NCBI GenBank assembly: GCA_020629545.1
Contig: JAHDDC010000009.1
Location: forward strand, 16,454-80,453
From: Hellea sp.
Lineage (GTDB): Bacteria; Pseudomonadota; Alphaproteobacteria; Caulobacterales; Maricaulaceae
Reading direction: 5' to 3'
DNA: 64,000 bases
Below the pieces are notes generated by a model. It saw nothing but the letters and a program-made list of their open reading frames with translations, was not told where the DNA came from and made no database searches. How positions within the stretch are numbered: the first letter of the stretch is position 1; every line of letters starts with the position of its first letter. Of this stretch, positions 56,022 to 64,000 are shown piece by piece. Made by a program: the position numbers and the translations under genes.

Positions 56022-56924
56022 TCACGACCCGCCGCTCCCAAGCTTTTTGCCCATGCGGGCCTCGGGCAGGGTTTTGTTGGGGCGGATGGCGATGACAAAC
56101 ACACCCCCCAATGAAATGATCGCGCCGATGATGAGGCGCATTGTGATGGGTTCGCTAAGTAACATAAAACTCAGCACGACGCCCCAAATCGGCGTCATCA
56201 ATGTTAGCGGCGACAATAGCGAAATATCATATTTCTTGATCAAATGATAAAACGCGCCATGGCCAAAAACCGAGACGCCGATAACTGCAAACACGGTCGC
56301 GGCCCAGACCGGCCAACTGCCCGCAAGATATGCACCCCATTGACCTGACTCCAAAAAAGCCGATAGCGCGAAGAGCGGCGCAAATGAAAACAAGCCAATC
56401 CAGGCTTGCATTTGCAGGGCAGAGATAGGCGTCATCCATTTCATAAGTATGCCCCCGACCGAGCCGATAAAAGCGGCGATGGCGATATAAATCAGCCCGA
56501 AGGAAACGCTGAAACTATCCGGGTCGACGGCGATAATCAGCACGCCGAAAAAGGCTAGTAATATGCCAATGCCGCGACGCCAGCCAATGACCTCGCCCAG
56601 AAACACCATGCTCATCAGGGTTGAAAACGGCACGCCTAGCTGACCGACAACAGAAGCGGCAGAGGCTTCGGCATTGGCCAGACCGATAAACAGCAGCGCA
56701 AAATGCCCGGCGCCGATAAACATGGAGATGAGAAACAGCGTCTTTAAATCTTTCGGGATGGGCCGCAAAAACGGAATGAGACAGACCGCAACGCCCAGAA
56801 AGCGTATGGCCGCAAAAAAAACGGGCGGCACAGCGGCATCGAAAACAACCCACCGTGTCACCACGAGGTTCAGTCCCCAAACAAAGCAGACCGCAAACAG
56901 AAGTGTGAAATCGCGGAAATTCAT
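56022..56924 (-). CDS. EamA/DMT family transporter
   Basis: 300 aa with ten hydrophobic segments in two EamA repeats (FVWGLNLVVTRWVVF..., and FIGSVGGILMKWM...). These drug/metabolite transporters usually export amino acids or other small molecules across the inner membrane. Its stop is 31 bp from the ubiE stop, convergent. Confidence 0.9.
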   Translation of the reverse strand: MNFRDFTLLFAVCFVWGLNLVVTRWVVFDAAVPPVFFAAIRFLGVAVCLIPFLRPIPKDLKTLFLISMFIGAGHFALLFIGLANAEASAASVVGQLGVPFSTLMSMVFLGEVIGWRRGIGILLAFFGVLIIAVDPDSFSVSFGLIYIAIAAFIGSVGGILMKWMTPISALQMQAWIGLFSFAPLFALSAFLESGQWGAYLAGSWPVWAATVFAVIGVSVFGHGAFYHLIKKYDISLLSPLTLMTPIWGVVLSFMLLSEPITMRLIIGAIISLGGVFVIAIRPNKTLPEARMGKKLGSGGS

Positions 56925-57055
56925 TATCCGCTTTTAGGCGCGTTTTAAAATTAGTCTATGACAAAGGTCCCAAACTATCGTCCTTGAAATAGAGAAAACA
57001 AACGTCAAAGGATATTGGCCCAGTGTATAGAGGGCCTAAAACTCGGACTAACAGT

Positions 57056-57550
57056 TTAAGGACCTATCGGGCGAAATTCGCTGGCGCCTGAGGTAATGGA
57101 TTTCCATAGATCATCGTCTTCAGCGGGGTCTGGAACGTCGCGGGTCAGATGCCAAAGTGTTCGAATATAGGGACCATTGGTGTCCTGAGTTAACTGGCCA
57201 GTCCAGCTGGTCATAGAACCGTAGTTTTTGAAGTTGACCGTAAAGGTGATCTGGTCGGATTCAGCGAATCCCGTCAAAGGAAATTTTTGCGATTTATCGG
57301 GCTGTCCCACATTGGTTTGATAGACACCGCTCAGCACACCGTTCTGATTGATGAAGGTGACTTGTGAACCGCGGTCATTTTCCCAGACACCGGAGAACAG
57401 GTCTTGTGATGTGACATGGTTTTCAGATACGGTTTCTGGGCCACGCTCTAGTGCTTCCGCGCAGCCTTCAAGACCAAAGGAAAATATAAACGCTAATATC
57501 AGAAGGGATGAGAGCGGCCTAACGGCGCTGGCGTTGTTTACGCGCTGCAT
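57056..57550 (-). CDS. Avidin family biotin-binding protein, secreted
   Basis: 164 aa. After a signal peptide (hydrophobic 13-29) the mature protein aligns by eye with streptavidin. Biotin contacts matched: Asn58 (N23), Ser62 (S27), Tyr77 (Y43), Thr79 (S45), Ser112/Thr114/Trp116 in SMTSWTGQ (S88/T90/W92), Trp133 (W108), Trp149 in LWKSI (W120). Differences: Phe107 for W79, Gln83 for N49, Ser157 for D128. Avidins form beta-barrels that bind biotin extremely tightly and are rare in bacteria. Overlaps the DUF6481-like gene's end by 32 bp. Confidence 0.82.
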   Translation of the reverse strand: MQRVNNASAVRPLSSLLILAFIFSFGLEGCAEALERGPETVSENHVTSQDLFSGVWENDRGSQVTFINQNGVLSGVYQTNVGQPDKSQKFPLTGFAESDQITFTVNFKNYGSMTSWTGQLTQDTNGPYIRTLWHLTRDVPDPAEDDDLWKSITSGASEFRPIGP

Positions 57551-57866
57551 ATTTGGCGTCCCGGCGGGCCTTTTGTTGGCGAGCTAGCTCTTCCTTGGCT
57601 TTCTCGCGAGCTTCCGCTTCTAACTTCGCCTTACGTTCGGCTTCAGCTTTCTCAGCTGCCAGACGAGCTTCTTCGATTTTTTTCTCTTCGGCTCGCTTGG
57701 CTTCGCGCTCGGCTTTACGTTTATTGCGTTCAGCGCGTTCAGCCAGTTTCTTGGCCTTTACTTCCGGATCCATCTGTCTTTCTTTGGCCCGCTTTAGCAT
57801 CGCCATTTTGGCTTCTTTCTGTGCCTTTAAGCGGTCATTAAAATTATGGCCTGAAAAGCCTGACAT
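57519..57866 (-). CDS. DUF6481 family coiled-coil protein
   Basis: 115 aa almost wholly made of charged Ala/Lys/Glu/Arg helix (RKAEREAKRAEEKKIEEARLAA), forming one long coiled coil after a short N-terminus MSGFSGHNFNDRLKAQKEAK typical of the DUF6481 family. Function unknown. The avidin gene starts inside its last codons, suggesting co-transcription. Confidence 0.78.
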   Translation of the reverse strand: MSGFSGHNFNDRLKAQKEAKMAMLKRAKERQMDPEVKAKKLAERAERNKRKAEREAKRAEEKKIEEARLAAEKAEAERKAKLEAEAREKAKEELARQQKARRDAKYAARKQRQRR

Positions 57867-57974
57867 GGATTACCTCTTTTTGGAAACGCGATTTTCTCGC
57901 GCTTTATACATATTTTGACATGGACGTGAAGGGCCTTGCCCGAAATTTTTGCACAAATTTCGACGGACAACGTC

Positions 57975-60080
57975 CTAGAAAGTTCCGCTAATGGAGAAAC
58001 GGGCATTCAGAGGAGCGCCAACTGAAACCTGATGAGTGCTGTGAGCATTTGGGAAATATAGCTCGTCGCTCAGATTTTCTATATTGATTTGCAGGCGGAT
58101 ATCTTCGCTTACATCATAAAAGGCGCTCGCATCAAATCGTGTATATGCCGGAAGACGGGCTGTGTTTCCGTTATTAATATAGCTGCTGCTCTGATGAGTC
58201 GCGCCAAAGCCGATGCCAATGTGATGCGTTAGTTGATAGCTATTCCAAAGCGAGAACAGATGCTTTGGGAGCTCTCGGGGGCGATTTCCGGTGGGACCAC
58301 TCCGGTCAACGATTTCGCCGTTCAAATGGCTATAGCCGCCAGACATGAACCAGCGGTCTGTAACATGGCCTTGTAGCTGGACTTCAAAACCCTCAGTTTG
58401 TGAGTTGATGACATCCAAGGTCGACGGGTCATTGTCTGCGGTTTGCGGCGAGCTTTGCTCAATTTCAAACAACGCGGCCGTCAGACTAAGGTCATGGGCG
58501 AAGTCCCATTTAAGCCCGGCCTCAATATTGCTGTAAGTATCCGGATCAAGCGCATTATTATTGCCATTGATATTGGCAAATTGCTCTCCGCTTCGGGGCA
58601 GGAAAGTTTCGCTATAACTTCCATAGATCGAGATTTGTTCTTTAGGCTTGAAAATCGCCCCCAGACGCGGCGAAATTTCTTGATCCTTGCGGCTGCGAAC
58701 CTCACCAGCGACCACATTGTCAACCGTGATATCAAAACTATCAAATCGGGCGCCCAGTACGATATCAAATTTTTCGGAAATTTCTATTTCATCCTGAATA
58801 TAGGCGGACACAACATCAATATCGACCCGAGTGTCATCATTGATATCAACGCTAAAATCGTTGGATGTCGCGACGCCAGAAGCGTTAATTCCCGTCCCGT
58901 TGATAACGCTCAGTGGTCGGTTAACCGCGAAAATCTCATTGTCGTCTTGGGTTGTATTCCAAAATGTGTTGAACCGATCTTGATCAGACTGGGTATGGAT
59001 AAATTCGGCCCCGGCGATTAGCGTATGATGAAACTGGCCCGTATCCATTTCCCCGATCAAATTGCCCGCAAGCGTTAGATTCTGGCGCTGTGTTGTATCA
59101 ACATATCCATCAAGCGTCACCTGATCCGGCGTGATCGCCTGGTTATAACCCGAGACATACAGGTTTTGATATAGCTTGTCATAATCACCATAAAAGGCGT
59201 TGAAATTCGCTTTCAGATCCGCAGAAAACGCGTGCTGAAATTTGGCCCTAAACAAGTGGGCTTCAAATTCCGTGGTGTTAAGCTCGGGATCCGCAAATAC
59301 AAAATCAGCGAAGGCCTTAACAGGCAGTCCATCAGACCCTGTTGGAATACCGCGATCGATAAACTGCTCATGATTAGCGTATTCATAAGATAGATTCAGG
59401 GTTGTATTCGAGCCCAGGTCCGCTCTTAAACTCGGATTGAGGCCGATCCGGTCTCCCTCAAAGAAATCTCGGTGATTATTCAGCTTTTCGTAAAATCCAT
59501 TGACCCGCAGGGCGGAGGTTTCGCTGACCTCTATATTTGTATCGAGCTGAAGATCATAAGCGCCAAATGTATCAATCCCAGCCGCAAAAGCCGTGAAGCT
59601 CTCTCCGACTACGCCTTTTTTGGTGACGCGATTAAGGATGCCCCCAGTGCCGCCTCGGCCAAATAGCAAGGCATTGGGCCCGCGCAATATTTCGACTTGC
59701 TTGAGATTGTAGAGCGGGCGGTAATATTGGACGTCATCCCGCATCCCGTCGATATAGAAATCAGCCGTTGATCTGACGCCTCGGAATACAACCGCATCGC
59801 GGTGGCCTTCACCTTGAGAGGTATTCACCCCCGGCGTGTAAGCAATAATATCACCAATAGAGGTGAAACCTTGCTGCTTAATTTGATCAGCCGTTACGAT
59901 TGTGAGGCTTTGCGGGACGTCAATAATAGGGGTTGGCGTCTTAAGAGCATTGATTTGATCCGCATAGAGATACCGCCCTGTGACGATGATCTCATCATGA
60001 TCATCAGCCATCGCGAACTGGCCCTGGCAGGAAAGGGCCAAGGCGAATAAGGCAGCGCCGGATTTAAGATGTGACATCAT
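57975..60080 (-). CDS. TonB-dependent siderophore receptor
   Basis: 701 aa. Signal peptide, TonB box (DEIIVTGR), plug domain (DVPQSLTIVTADQIKQQG, VNTSQGEGHRDAVVFRGVRSTADFYIDGMRDD, EILRGPNALLFGRGGTGG) and a 22-strand barrel ending in Phe (FSISGTF). The arrangement fits the FhuE/FiuA-like siderophore receptors. I chose the ATG at 60080, one of several nearby, since it gives a normal signal peptide. A Fur-type palindrome lies 62 bp upstream, so iron control is expected. Confidence 0.92.
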   Translation of the reverse strand: MMSHLKSGAALFALALSCQGQFAMADDHDEIIVTGRYLYADQINALKTPTPIIDVPQSLTIVTADQIKQQGFTSIGDIIAYTPGVNTSQGEGHRDAVVFRGVRSTADFYIDGMRDDVQYYRPLYNLKQVEILRGPNALLFGRGGTGGILNRVTKKGVVGESFTAFAAGIDTFGAYDLQLDTNIEVSETSALRVNGFYEKLNNHRDFFEGDRIGLNPSLRADLGSNTTLNLSYEYANHEQFIDRGIPTGSDGLPVKAFADFVFADPELNTTEFEAHLFRAKFQHAFSADLKANFNAFYGDYDKLYQNLYVSGYNQAITPDQVTLDGYVDTTQRQNLTLAGNLIGEMDTGQFHHTLIAGAEFIHTQSDQDRFNTFWNTTQDDNEIFAVNRPLSVINGTGINASGVATSNDFSVDINDDTRVDIDVVSAYIQDEIEISEKFDIVLGARFDSFDITVDNVVAGEVRSRKDQEISPRLGAIFKPKEQISIYGSYSETFLPRSGEQFANINGNNNALDPDTYSNIEAGLKWDFAHDLSLTAALFEIEQSSPQTADNDPSTLDVINSQTEGFEVQLQGHVTDRWFMSGGYSHLNGEIVDRSGPTGNRPRELPKHLFSLWNSYQLTHHIGIGFGATHQSSSYINNGNTARLPAYTRFDASAFYDVSEDIRLQINIENLSDELYFPNAHSTHQVSVGAPLNARFSISGTF

Positions 60081-60141
60081 GTTGTTGCAACTCATTCTCA
60101 ATTAGAGAGGCCGTTTAACGAATGAATCTATAACGCGCAAG

Positions 60142-60156
60142 TGCGAATTATTCGCA
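60142..60156. promoter_or_regulatory. Fur-type palindrome
   Basis: TGCGAAT-T-ATTCGCA, a perfect 15-bp palindrome resembling alphaproteobacterial Fur boxes (TGCnAATnATTnGCA from memory). It sits in the TBDR/rhomboid intergenic region between a possible -35 TTGCGA and -10 TTATAG of the receptor gene. Confidence 0.7.
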
Positions 60157-60232
60157 ATTGCAGAAATTTGGCGTGCATATTGTCACGGGAGAAAATATTG
60201 GTCTTTTGCCCCAGCGTCTGGCAGGAAATGAT

Positions 60233-60850
60233 ATGGAAAATCTCTTACAAGCTCCCGCGACTTTAATTTTGATTGCGCTGAACGTCGCCATTAGCTTGCT
60301 GGGCTTCTCAAACCGCGAATTTTATCAAAAATATTTATTCGCGGTCGGGCCTATCCGTCATGGCAAGCAATGGGCACGTTTTGTGTCTTCGGCCTTCTTG
60401 CACGTCAATAAATTACATTTGTTCATCAATATGTATGTGTTGTTTTCTTTTGGTCAAATTTTAGAGTCAGAGCTCGGCACCCCCGGATTCATCGCGCTTT
60501 ATGTGATTTCGCTTTTGGCCGGCAATGCTTGGGAATATGTCGATAATTACAATAATCCTAACTACCGTGCTGTCGGGGCATCCGGCGCGACATCGGGCAT
60601 TATTCTGGCTTTTTGCCTGTTCTATCCTTTTGCCACGCTGTTACTGTTTTTCATTATTCCGATGTGGGCGATTGTTCTGGCAATTCTGTTTATTGGCGGA
60701 AGTTATTATCTATCGCAGAAAGACAATACAATGATTGCCCACGGCGCGCATTTGGGCGGGGCAATGGCAGGGCTATTTATGGCCATCTTACTCAGGCCCG
60801 ATGCCTGGGGCGGATTGCTCCAGCAAATATCGGAAAAATTTGCCGGGTAG
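60233..60850 (+). CDS. Rhomboid family intramembrane serine protease
   Basis: 205 aa, six hydrophobic segments. Catalytic Ser in GASGATSG (helix 4) and His in AHGAHLGGAMAG (helix 6); HLFINMY in helix 2 also matches. It cuts single-pass membrane proteins within the bilayer. ATG at 60233 with AGGAAATG upstream; the longer frame back to 60158 crosses the receptor's regulatory site. Confidence 0.9.
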   Translation: MENLLQAPATLILIALNVAISLLGFSNREFYQKYLFAVGPIRHGKQWARFVSSAFLHVNKLHLFINMYVLFSFGQILESELGTPGFIALYVISLLAGNAWEYVDNYNNPNYRAVGASGATSGIILAFCLFYPFATLLLFFIIPMWAIVLAILFIGGSYYLSQKDNTMIAHGAHLGGAMAGLFMAILLRPDAWGGLLQQISEKFAG

Positions 60851-61070
60851 AAACAGGCAAATTAGTATTACCCTAACAGATCACGAAAACTAAATTCACT
60901 GGTTGGCGCTAAGTCGCTTCAAGTAAATCGCGGGCGATACATTTTTGCACAGGTTTTTCAAGCCGTTGTTTTGGGGGGTCTTATCCTCGTAGAATGCCAG
61001 TATATTTTATGGGTGGCAGACGAAAAAAAACGCAGTAACATCTGAAACTCTAATGAATAGCGATAGATAA

Positions 61071-62030
61071 ATGTCTTCAAACTCTGACGGAAAAATAGAC
61101 CTTGCTTTTACGCGTCAAAAAGGTGGCGCGACTCAAACAGAACCAACATATTCTGGAGCTCTAAGCTTTGCGCGCCGTCGGTATAGCAAAAACTTAGAGG
61201 ATGTGGATGTGGCAATCGTTGGTGTTCCCTTTGACTTGGCGACTACGTCTCGTCCCGGCGCAAGACTTGGTCCTAGAGCTGTCCGTGAAGCCTCTGCTAT
61301 GGTCGCATGGGACCGCGTTCATGAATGGAGCTATGATCCATTTTCGCGTTTATCAGTGATTGATTATGGCGATGTTTATTTTGATCACGGTGAGCCTCAA
61401 AATATTCCAGTTCAAATTACGGAACAGTTCAAAGTTATTCATAGTCTTGGAACAAAAACACTCATGGTGGGTGGAGATCACTTTGCGACATATCCGGTGT
61501 TGAAATCTTTAGCCCAATTTTATGAAGAGCCTTTATCACTTATTCATTTTGATGCCCATTCAGATACATGGTCAGAGGACAAAAAAACAATAAATCACGG
61601 GACTATGTTTTATCATGCGGCCAAAGAAGGGCTTGTTGCGCCGGATAGGTCAGTTCAAATTGGTATTAGAACTTATAATGATGAGGACCACGGCTTTAAT
61701 ATTTTCAGTGCGGAAGCTGTGCGGACTCTCGGCGTTCAAAAAATAATAGAGAATGTGCGAAATATTGTATCCGATAATCCTGTTTATCTGACGTTCGATA
61801 TTGATTGTTTGGATCCTTCCATGGCACCGGGAACGGGAACGCCTGTTGTGGGCGGCTTAACAACCATGGAGGCTCAACAAATCTTGCGAGGGTTATGTGG
61901 TATTAAACTTGCTGGCGCTGATGTTGTCGAAGTTGCCCCTTCCTACGACGTCAGCCAGATTACTGCATTAGCAGGCGCGACAATGGCGATGAATATTATC
62001 GGGTTATTTGCAGAAGCGTATGCGTCATAA
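61071..62030 (+). CDS. speB: Agmatinase / ureohydrolase family enzyme
   Basis: 319 aa. SpeB hydrolyses agmatine to putrescine and urea with two manganese ions. Metal motifs are VGGDHF, HFDAHSDTW and TFDIDCLDPSMAPGTGTPV. The specificity in the family (agmatine, guanidinobutyrate and others) cannot be told from motifs alone, so the symbol is provisional. Only weak translation signals; the 220 bp upstream hold no recognised gene. Confidence 0.85.
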   Translation: MSSNSDGKIDLAFTRQKGGATQTEPTYSGALSFARRRYSKNLEDVDVAIVGVPFDLATTSRPGARLGPRAVREASAMVAWDRVHEWSYDPFSRLSVIDYGDVYFDHGEPQNIPVQITEQFKVIHSLGTKTLMVGGDHFATYPVLKSLAQFYEEPLSLIHFDAHSDTWSEDKKTINHGTMFYHAAKEGLVAPDRSVQIGIRTYNDEDHGFNIFSAEAVRTLGVQKIIENVRNIVSDNPVYLTFDIDCLDPSMAPGTGTPVVGGLTTMEAQQILRGLCGIKLAGADVVEVAPSYDVSQITALAGATMAMNIIGLFAEAYAS

Positions 62031-62118
62031 CGAAGAAACTGACAGGCTGAACAAGGATCACTTCGCCGTGCAGCTTGCGGCGTTTTTGATCTAAGGCTTC
62101 TTTACGAAAGAGGGCCAA

Positions 62119-62838
62119 TTAGCGGCCCTTTGAGACATAAACTTCATCGCCGATGACTATGCGAGTGCCTTTGCGCCAACGTTGATTAATCCGGCTAGTG
62201 CATTTTTCGAAATCATCTGCGCAAACCGATCCTGAGAATTTCAATCCCCATAGTTTTCGTAACTGTTGGCTTGTTGGAAGCCACATGTGGTTTTCAAAGT
62301 TATAAAGCCGCCATGGACAAGACTGGTTATCGTATTTAAACTCAACACTTGGCTTAAGCCTTTTCATTTGTTCTTTCCAAAAGTCCGTCCGCATGCTTTT
62401 CGAAATCAACTGGTTTTCAATTTGATATGAATAAGACCAGTTGCAAAAATTCCGATTTTTACTTGCTAGCTCTGATACATAATGCCTATATGAAAAATCA
62501 TTTCCATGTAAGCCGATTATAGGTTGTTTTTCAAAAGTAATTTTATCTGCAAAGGGTAAAAGGATTTCGGCACAGTTGGATGTGCACTCGTTATCGACAA
62601 TCATATGAATAGCATTTGCTTTAATTTTCATAGCGACTTTAAGCGAGGAGCTTGTATACCCACCTCTTGATGAAAGTTTTAGCGGGGTTTTTTCTAACTG
62701 AGAAGATTCCAGTTGTTCCAATATGGTCGGAATATTATCATCTATCAACCTGATAGGTGTTGAGGTATGTTCTTTTGAATGACATGAATTTATTATGCAA
62801 AAGAAAAAAGAGAACACATACGTTAGCTTAATAAACAT
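62119..62838 (-). CDS. Secreted protein with ClpP/crotonase-like fold (COG3904-like)
   Basis: 239 aa. A short export signal with a possible lipidation cysteine (INSC, residue 18) is followed by LKLSSRGGYTSSSLKVAMKIKANAIHMIVDNECTSNCAEILLPFADK, the arrangement seen in COG3904 periplasmic ClpP-like proteins, with Ser in CTSNCA as possible nucleophile. The C-terminal half has several cysteines and no known domain. AAGGA precedes the ATG. The gene is AT-rich compared with neighbours and probably accessory. Confidence 0.6.
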   Translation of the reverse strand: MFIKLTYVFSFFFCIINSCHSKEHTSTPIRLIDDNIPTILEQLESSQLEKTPLKLSSRGGYTSSSLKVAMKIKANAIHMIVDNECTSNCAEILLPFADKITFEKQPIIGLHGNDFSYRHYVSELASKNRNFCNWSYSYQIENQLISKSMRTDFWKEQMKRLKPSVEFKYDNQSCPWRLYNFENHMWLPTSQQLRKLWGLKFSGSVCADDFEKCTSRINQRWRKGTRIVIGDEVYVSKGR

Positions 62839-62902
62839 ATTCAGTCCTTCAGTGGGAAAAGAATCATGCCTATCGTCTTAAGACAATTGGCACGGAATCA
62901 TT

Positions 62903-63326
62903 TTATGGGCATTGGCTCACATCATAGATCGCTCTTACACCAGCATACAATATACCAGCCACATTAGTGCCGTCTGCAATACTAATACTACCATCTTCAT
63001 TGAAGCCCATATTTCTATCAAAATCATCGGAAGCGCTCTCAAGACATGCCTCTCTTTCGGCATTAGAGTCTTCGGCAACGTTATCTGTCGAGGTTTCAGT
63101 TGTAGTAGCTTGGTACACTTCTGGCGGCCCTTCGATTATAATGCCGGCTCCACCTTCTGGTAACCCCGCAGCTTCCCAACTATTAATAAAAGTGTAGTTA
63201 GATTCAAAAGAGTAGTAAACTGTAGTTCCGGGATCTCGTATTATTAGCTCCAGTAACTTCAACCTCATCTTCATCAGTTCCACCTGACACCATTTCCATT
63301 TCATTTAAGTTTAGTTCTCTTAACAT
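62903..63326 (-). pseudogene. Double-glycine-leader peptide gene, frameshifted
   Basis: From the ATG at 63326 (SD AAAGGAAA) a 40-codon frame reads MLRELNLNEMEMVSGG, a typical leader of the double-glycine type, then TDEDEVEVTGANN and stops at 63204. Skipping one base between about 63247 and 63233 joins it to the open frame RDPGTTVYYSFESNY... that runs to 62903 and ends DVSQCP. The combined product would be about 140 aa, a leader plus a roughly 125-aa core with two cysteines. Either the gene is mutated, the base is a sequencing error, or a +1 shift occurs. Confidence 0.5.
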
Positions 63327-63692
63327 GGCTTTCCTTTCTAAAATTTGCCATAGAGCGAAAGGTTTGTTAAGAGCTTCGCCCTGTTTGAGTGGAGGAGTTT
63401 GGGGTCCTCCAAGATTGCTATTTGTTTGCTAGCGCGTTCGGATAACGAAGTGTTACCCACGAGCACAATATAAGTGTTTGATATATAAGAAAAAATGGAG
63501 CGGGCGATGTGCTCCTGATGATTCCAAAAATATAATAAAAACAATAAGATAGAGGTTTCAAAATTTCCAAAAGAGTCCCAATTTGTGTCCCGTTTGTGTC
63601 CCAAATTGAGTCCCAAACAGGTTCGAAGCAGTGAACACTCTGCTCCAATTTTTCAGAGCTTAAAGAGGGGAATTTGCGCCTTTTAGCGATCA
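63327..63692. other. AT-rich intergenic stretch with no supported gene
   Basis: Two overlapping open frames on the minus strand have no family features. It contains a short tandem array (63571-63620) and nothing else I can identify. Confidence 0.5.
63573..63618. repeat. Four GTCCC repeats at 11-12 bp spacing
   Basis: GTCCC at 63575, 63587, 63598 and 63610, each within a similar 11-12-bp unit (AATTTGTGTCCC-type), one per helical turn. Possible protein-binding array or remnant of an attachment region. Confidence 0.5.
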
Positions 63693-64000
63693 TTATGAAC
63701 ATATCTGGGTCATTGGGATAGCCCATAACCGCTCTCCAAAGGGAACAATGTCTGCCCCTCTATATAAAACGACACCACACTTAAAGTCATCACCGGTCAA
63801 TCGCTGCAGCTCTTTTAATCCCTTAAAATCATCACTGGATACTTGGCCCCTTGATTTAACCTCAATAGCCGCCAGTTCGCCGCTGGGCTTCTCAAGAACG
63901 AAGTCCACTTCCTTTTGATCGCTGGTACGGAAATGGAAAAGCCCTAGACGGGCCCCGCTATTTGATATGAGTTTGATCAGCTCTGTCGCAACGAAGTTCT
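63693..64000 (-). CDS. DUF4143 domain ATPase, C-terminal part (5' end cut by window)
   Basis: The frame is open to the window edge; the visible 102 residues begin NFVATELIKLIS and contain LGLFHFRTSDQKEVDFVLEKPSGELAAIEVKS, the nuclease-like DUF4143 region found at the C-terminus of AAA ATPases of the DUF4143 group. These accessory-region ATPases are common in genomic islands. An apparent start at 63908 is internal. Confidence 0.75.
   Translation of the reverse strand, partial: NFVATELIKLISNSGARLGLFHFRTSDQKEVDFVLEKPSGELAAIEVKSRGQVSSDDFKGLKELQRLTGDDFKCGVVLYRGADIVPFGERLWAIPMTQICS

Noticed and set aside
62903..63304. Open frame starting with ATG at 63304 as an independent gene
   Set aside because: Its first 20 codons are the GG-leader coding sequence read out of frame; the ribosome binding site belongs to the ATG at 63326.
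63338..63726. Two overlapping minus-strand open frames of 92 and 102 codons
   Set aside because: No family features, no good ribosome binding sites, and their sequence is shaped by the GTCCC tandem repeat.
1..64000. CRISPR arrays, rRNA and tRNA genes
   Set aside because: No regularly spaced long repeats, no rRNA signatures and no tRNA cloverleaf with T-loop consensus were found by reading.

Overview
The window is a contiguous piece of an alphaproteobacterial chromosome of moderate GC content. Several things point to this class: ChpT (the CckA phosphorelay histidine phosphotransferase), a TorF-type porin, a DUF6481-type coiled-coil protein, a Coq4-like protein, an alphaproteobacterial-type RpoH promoter before clpB and a Fur-type palindrome before a siderophore receptor. 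The dominance of TonB-box proteins and the overall gene set suggest a marine, stalked or dimorphic relative of Hyphomonadaceae/Maricaulales. That placement is inference.

Layout. 1-2.4 kb: end of a glutathione S-transferase gene, queG, a HIT protein and a small membrane protein. 2.5-10 kb: lipid metabolism genes (SdsA-like alkylsulfatase, fatty-acid desaturase, lipoprotein, TetR regulator, fatty-acyl-CoA ligase, Coq4). 10-14.6 kb: a Do/DegP protease and a ChpT/CheA-like/CheY/CheR signalling block. 14.6-20 kb: the ydbL-ynbE-ydbH envelope lipid-transport operon and an M23 peptidase. 20-23 kb: a 3,006-bp transposon. 23-29.7 kb: DUF4282 protein, two membrane or secreted proteins, clpB, YceI. 29.8-36.7 kb: a complete histidine operon in the order regulator-hisG-D-(CB)-H-A-F-IE. 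36.8-45.3 kb: Flp pilin, mutT, argJ, PPIase, secA, porin, accA and a secreted protein. 45.3-51.5 kb: xerD, aroK-aroB and a CorC-like protein. 51.6-60.9 kb: lipoproteins, SDR, DoxX, mutM, ubiE, EamA, an avidin homologue, a TonB receptor and a rhomboid. 61-64 kb: AT-richer accessory DNA with an agmatinase-family gene, a ClpP-fold-like secreted protein, a double-glycine-leader peptide gene and the end of a DUF4143 ATPase gene.

Most notable points. (1) The transposon at 19998-23003 has 20-bp terminal inverted repeats, an 8-bp target duplication (GATTTTCA) and an IS1-like DDE transposase. It carries a Fic protein, a PemK/MazF-type toxin without a visible antitoxin, a small CxC/CxxC protein and a structured right end. 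(2) hisF is broken by an apparent 5-nt deletion that removes the Cys-Leu of the IIPCLDV motif, and the same deletion explains the over-long hisA frame. (3) hisC and the hisB dehydratase are fused. (4) The his operon looks gammaproteobacterial and is headed by a TrpR-family regulator with an 18-bp palindrome over its own -10. (5) There is an avidin homologue, a degenerate CheA-like protein, a TonB box on a barrel-less protein, and a GG-leader peptide gene interrupted by a frameshift.
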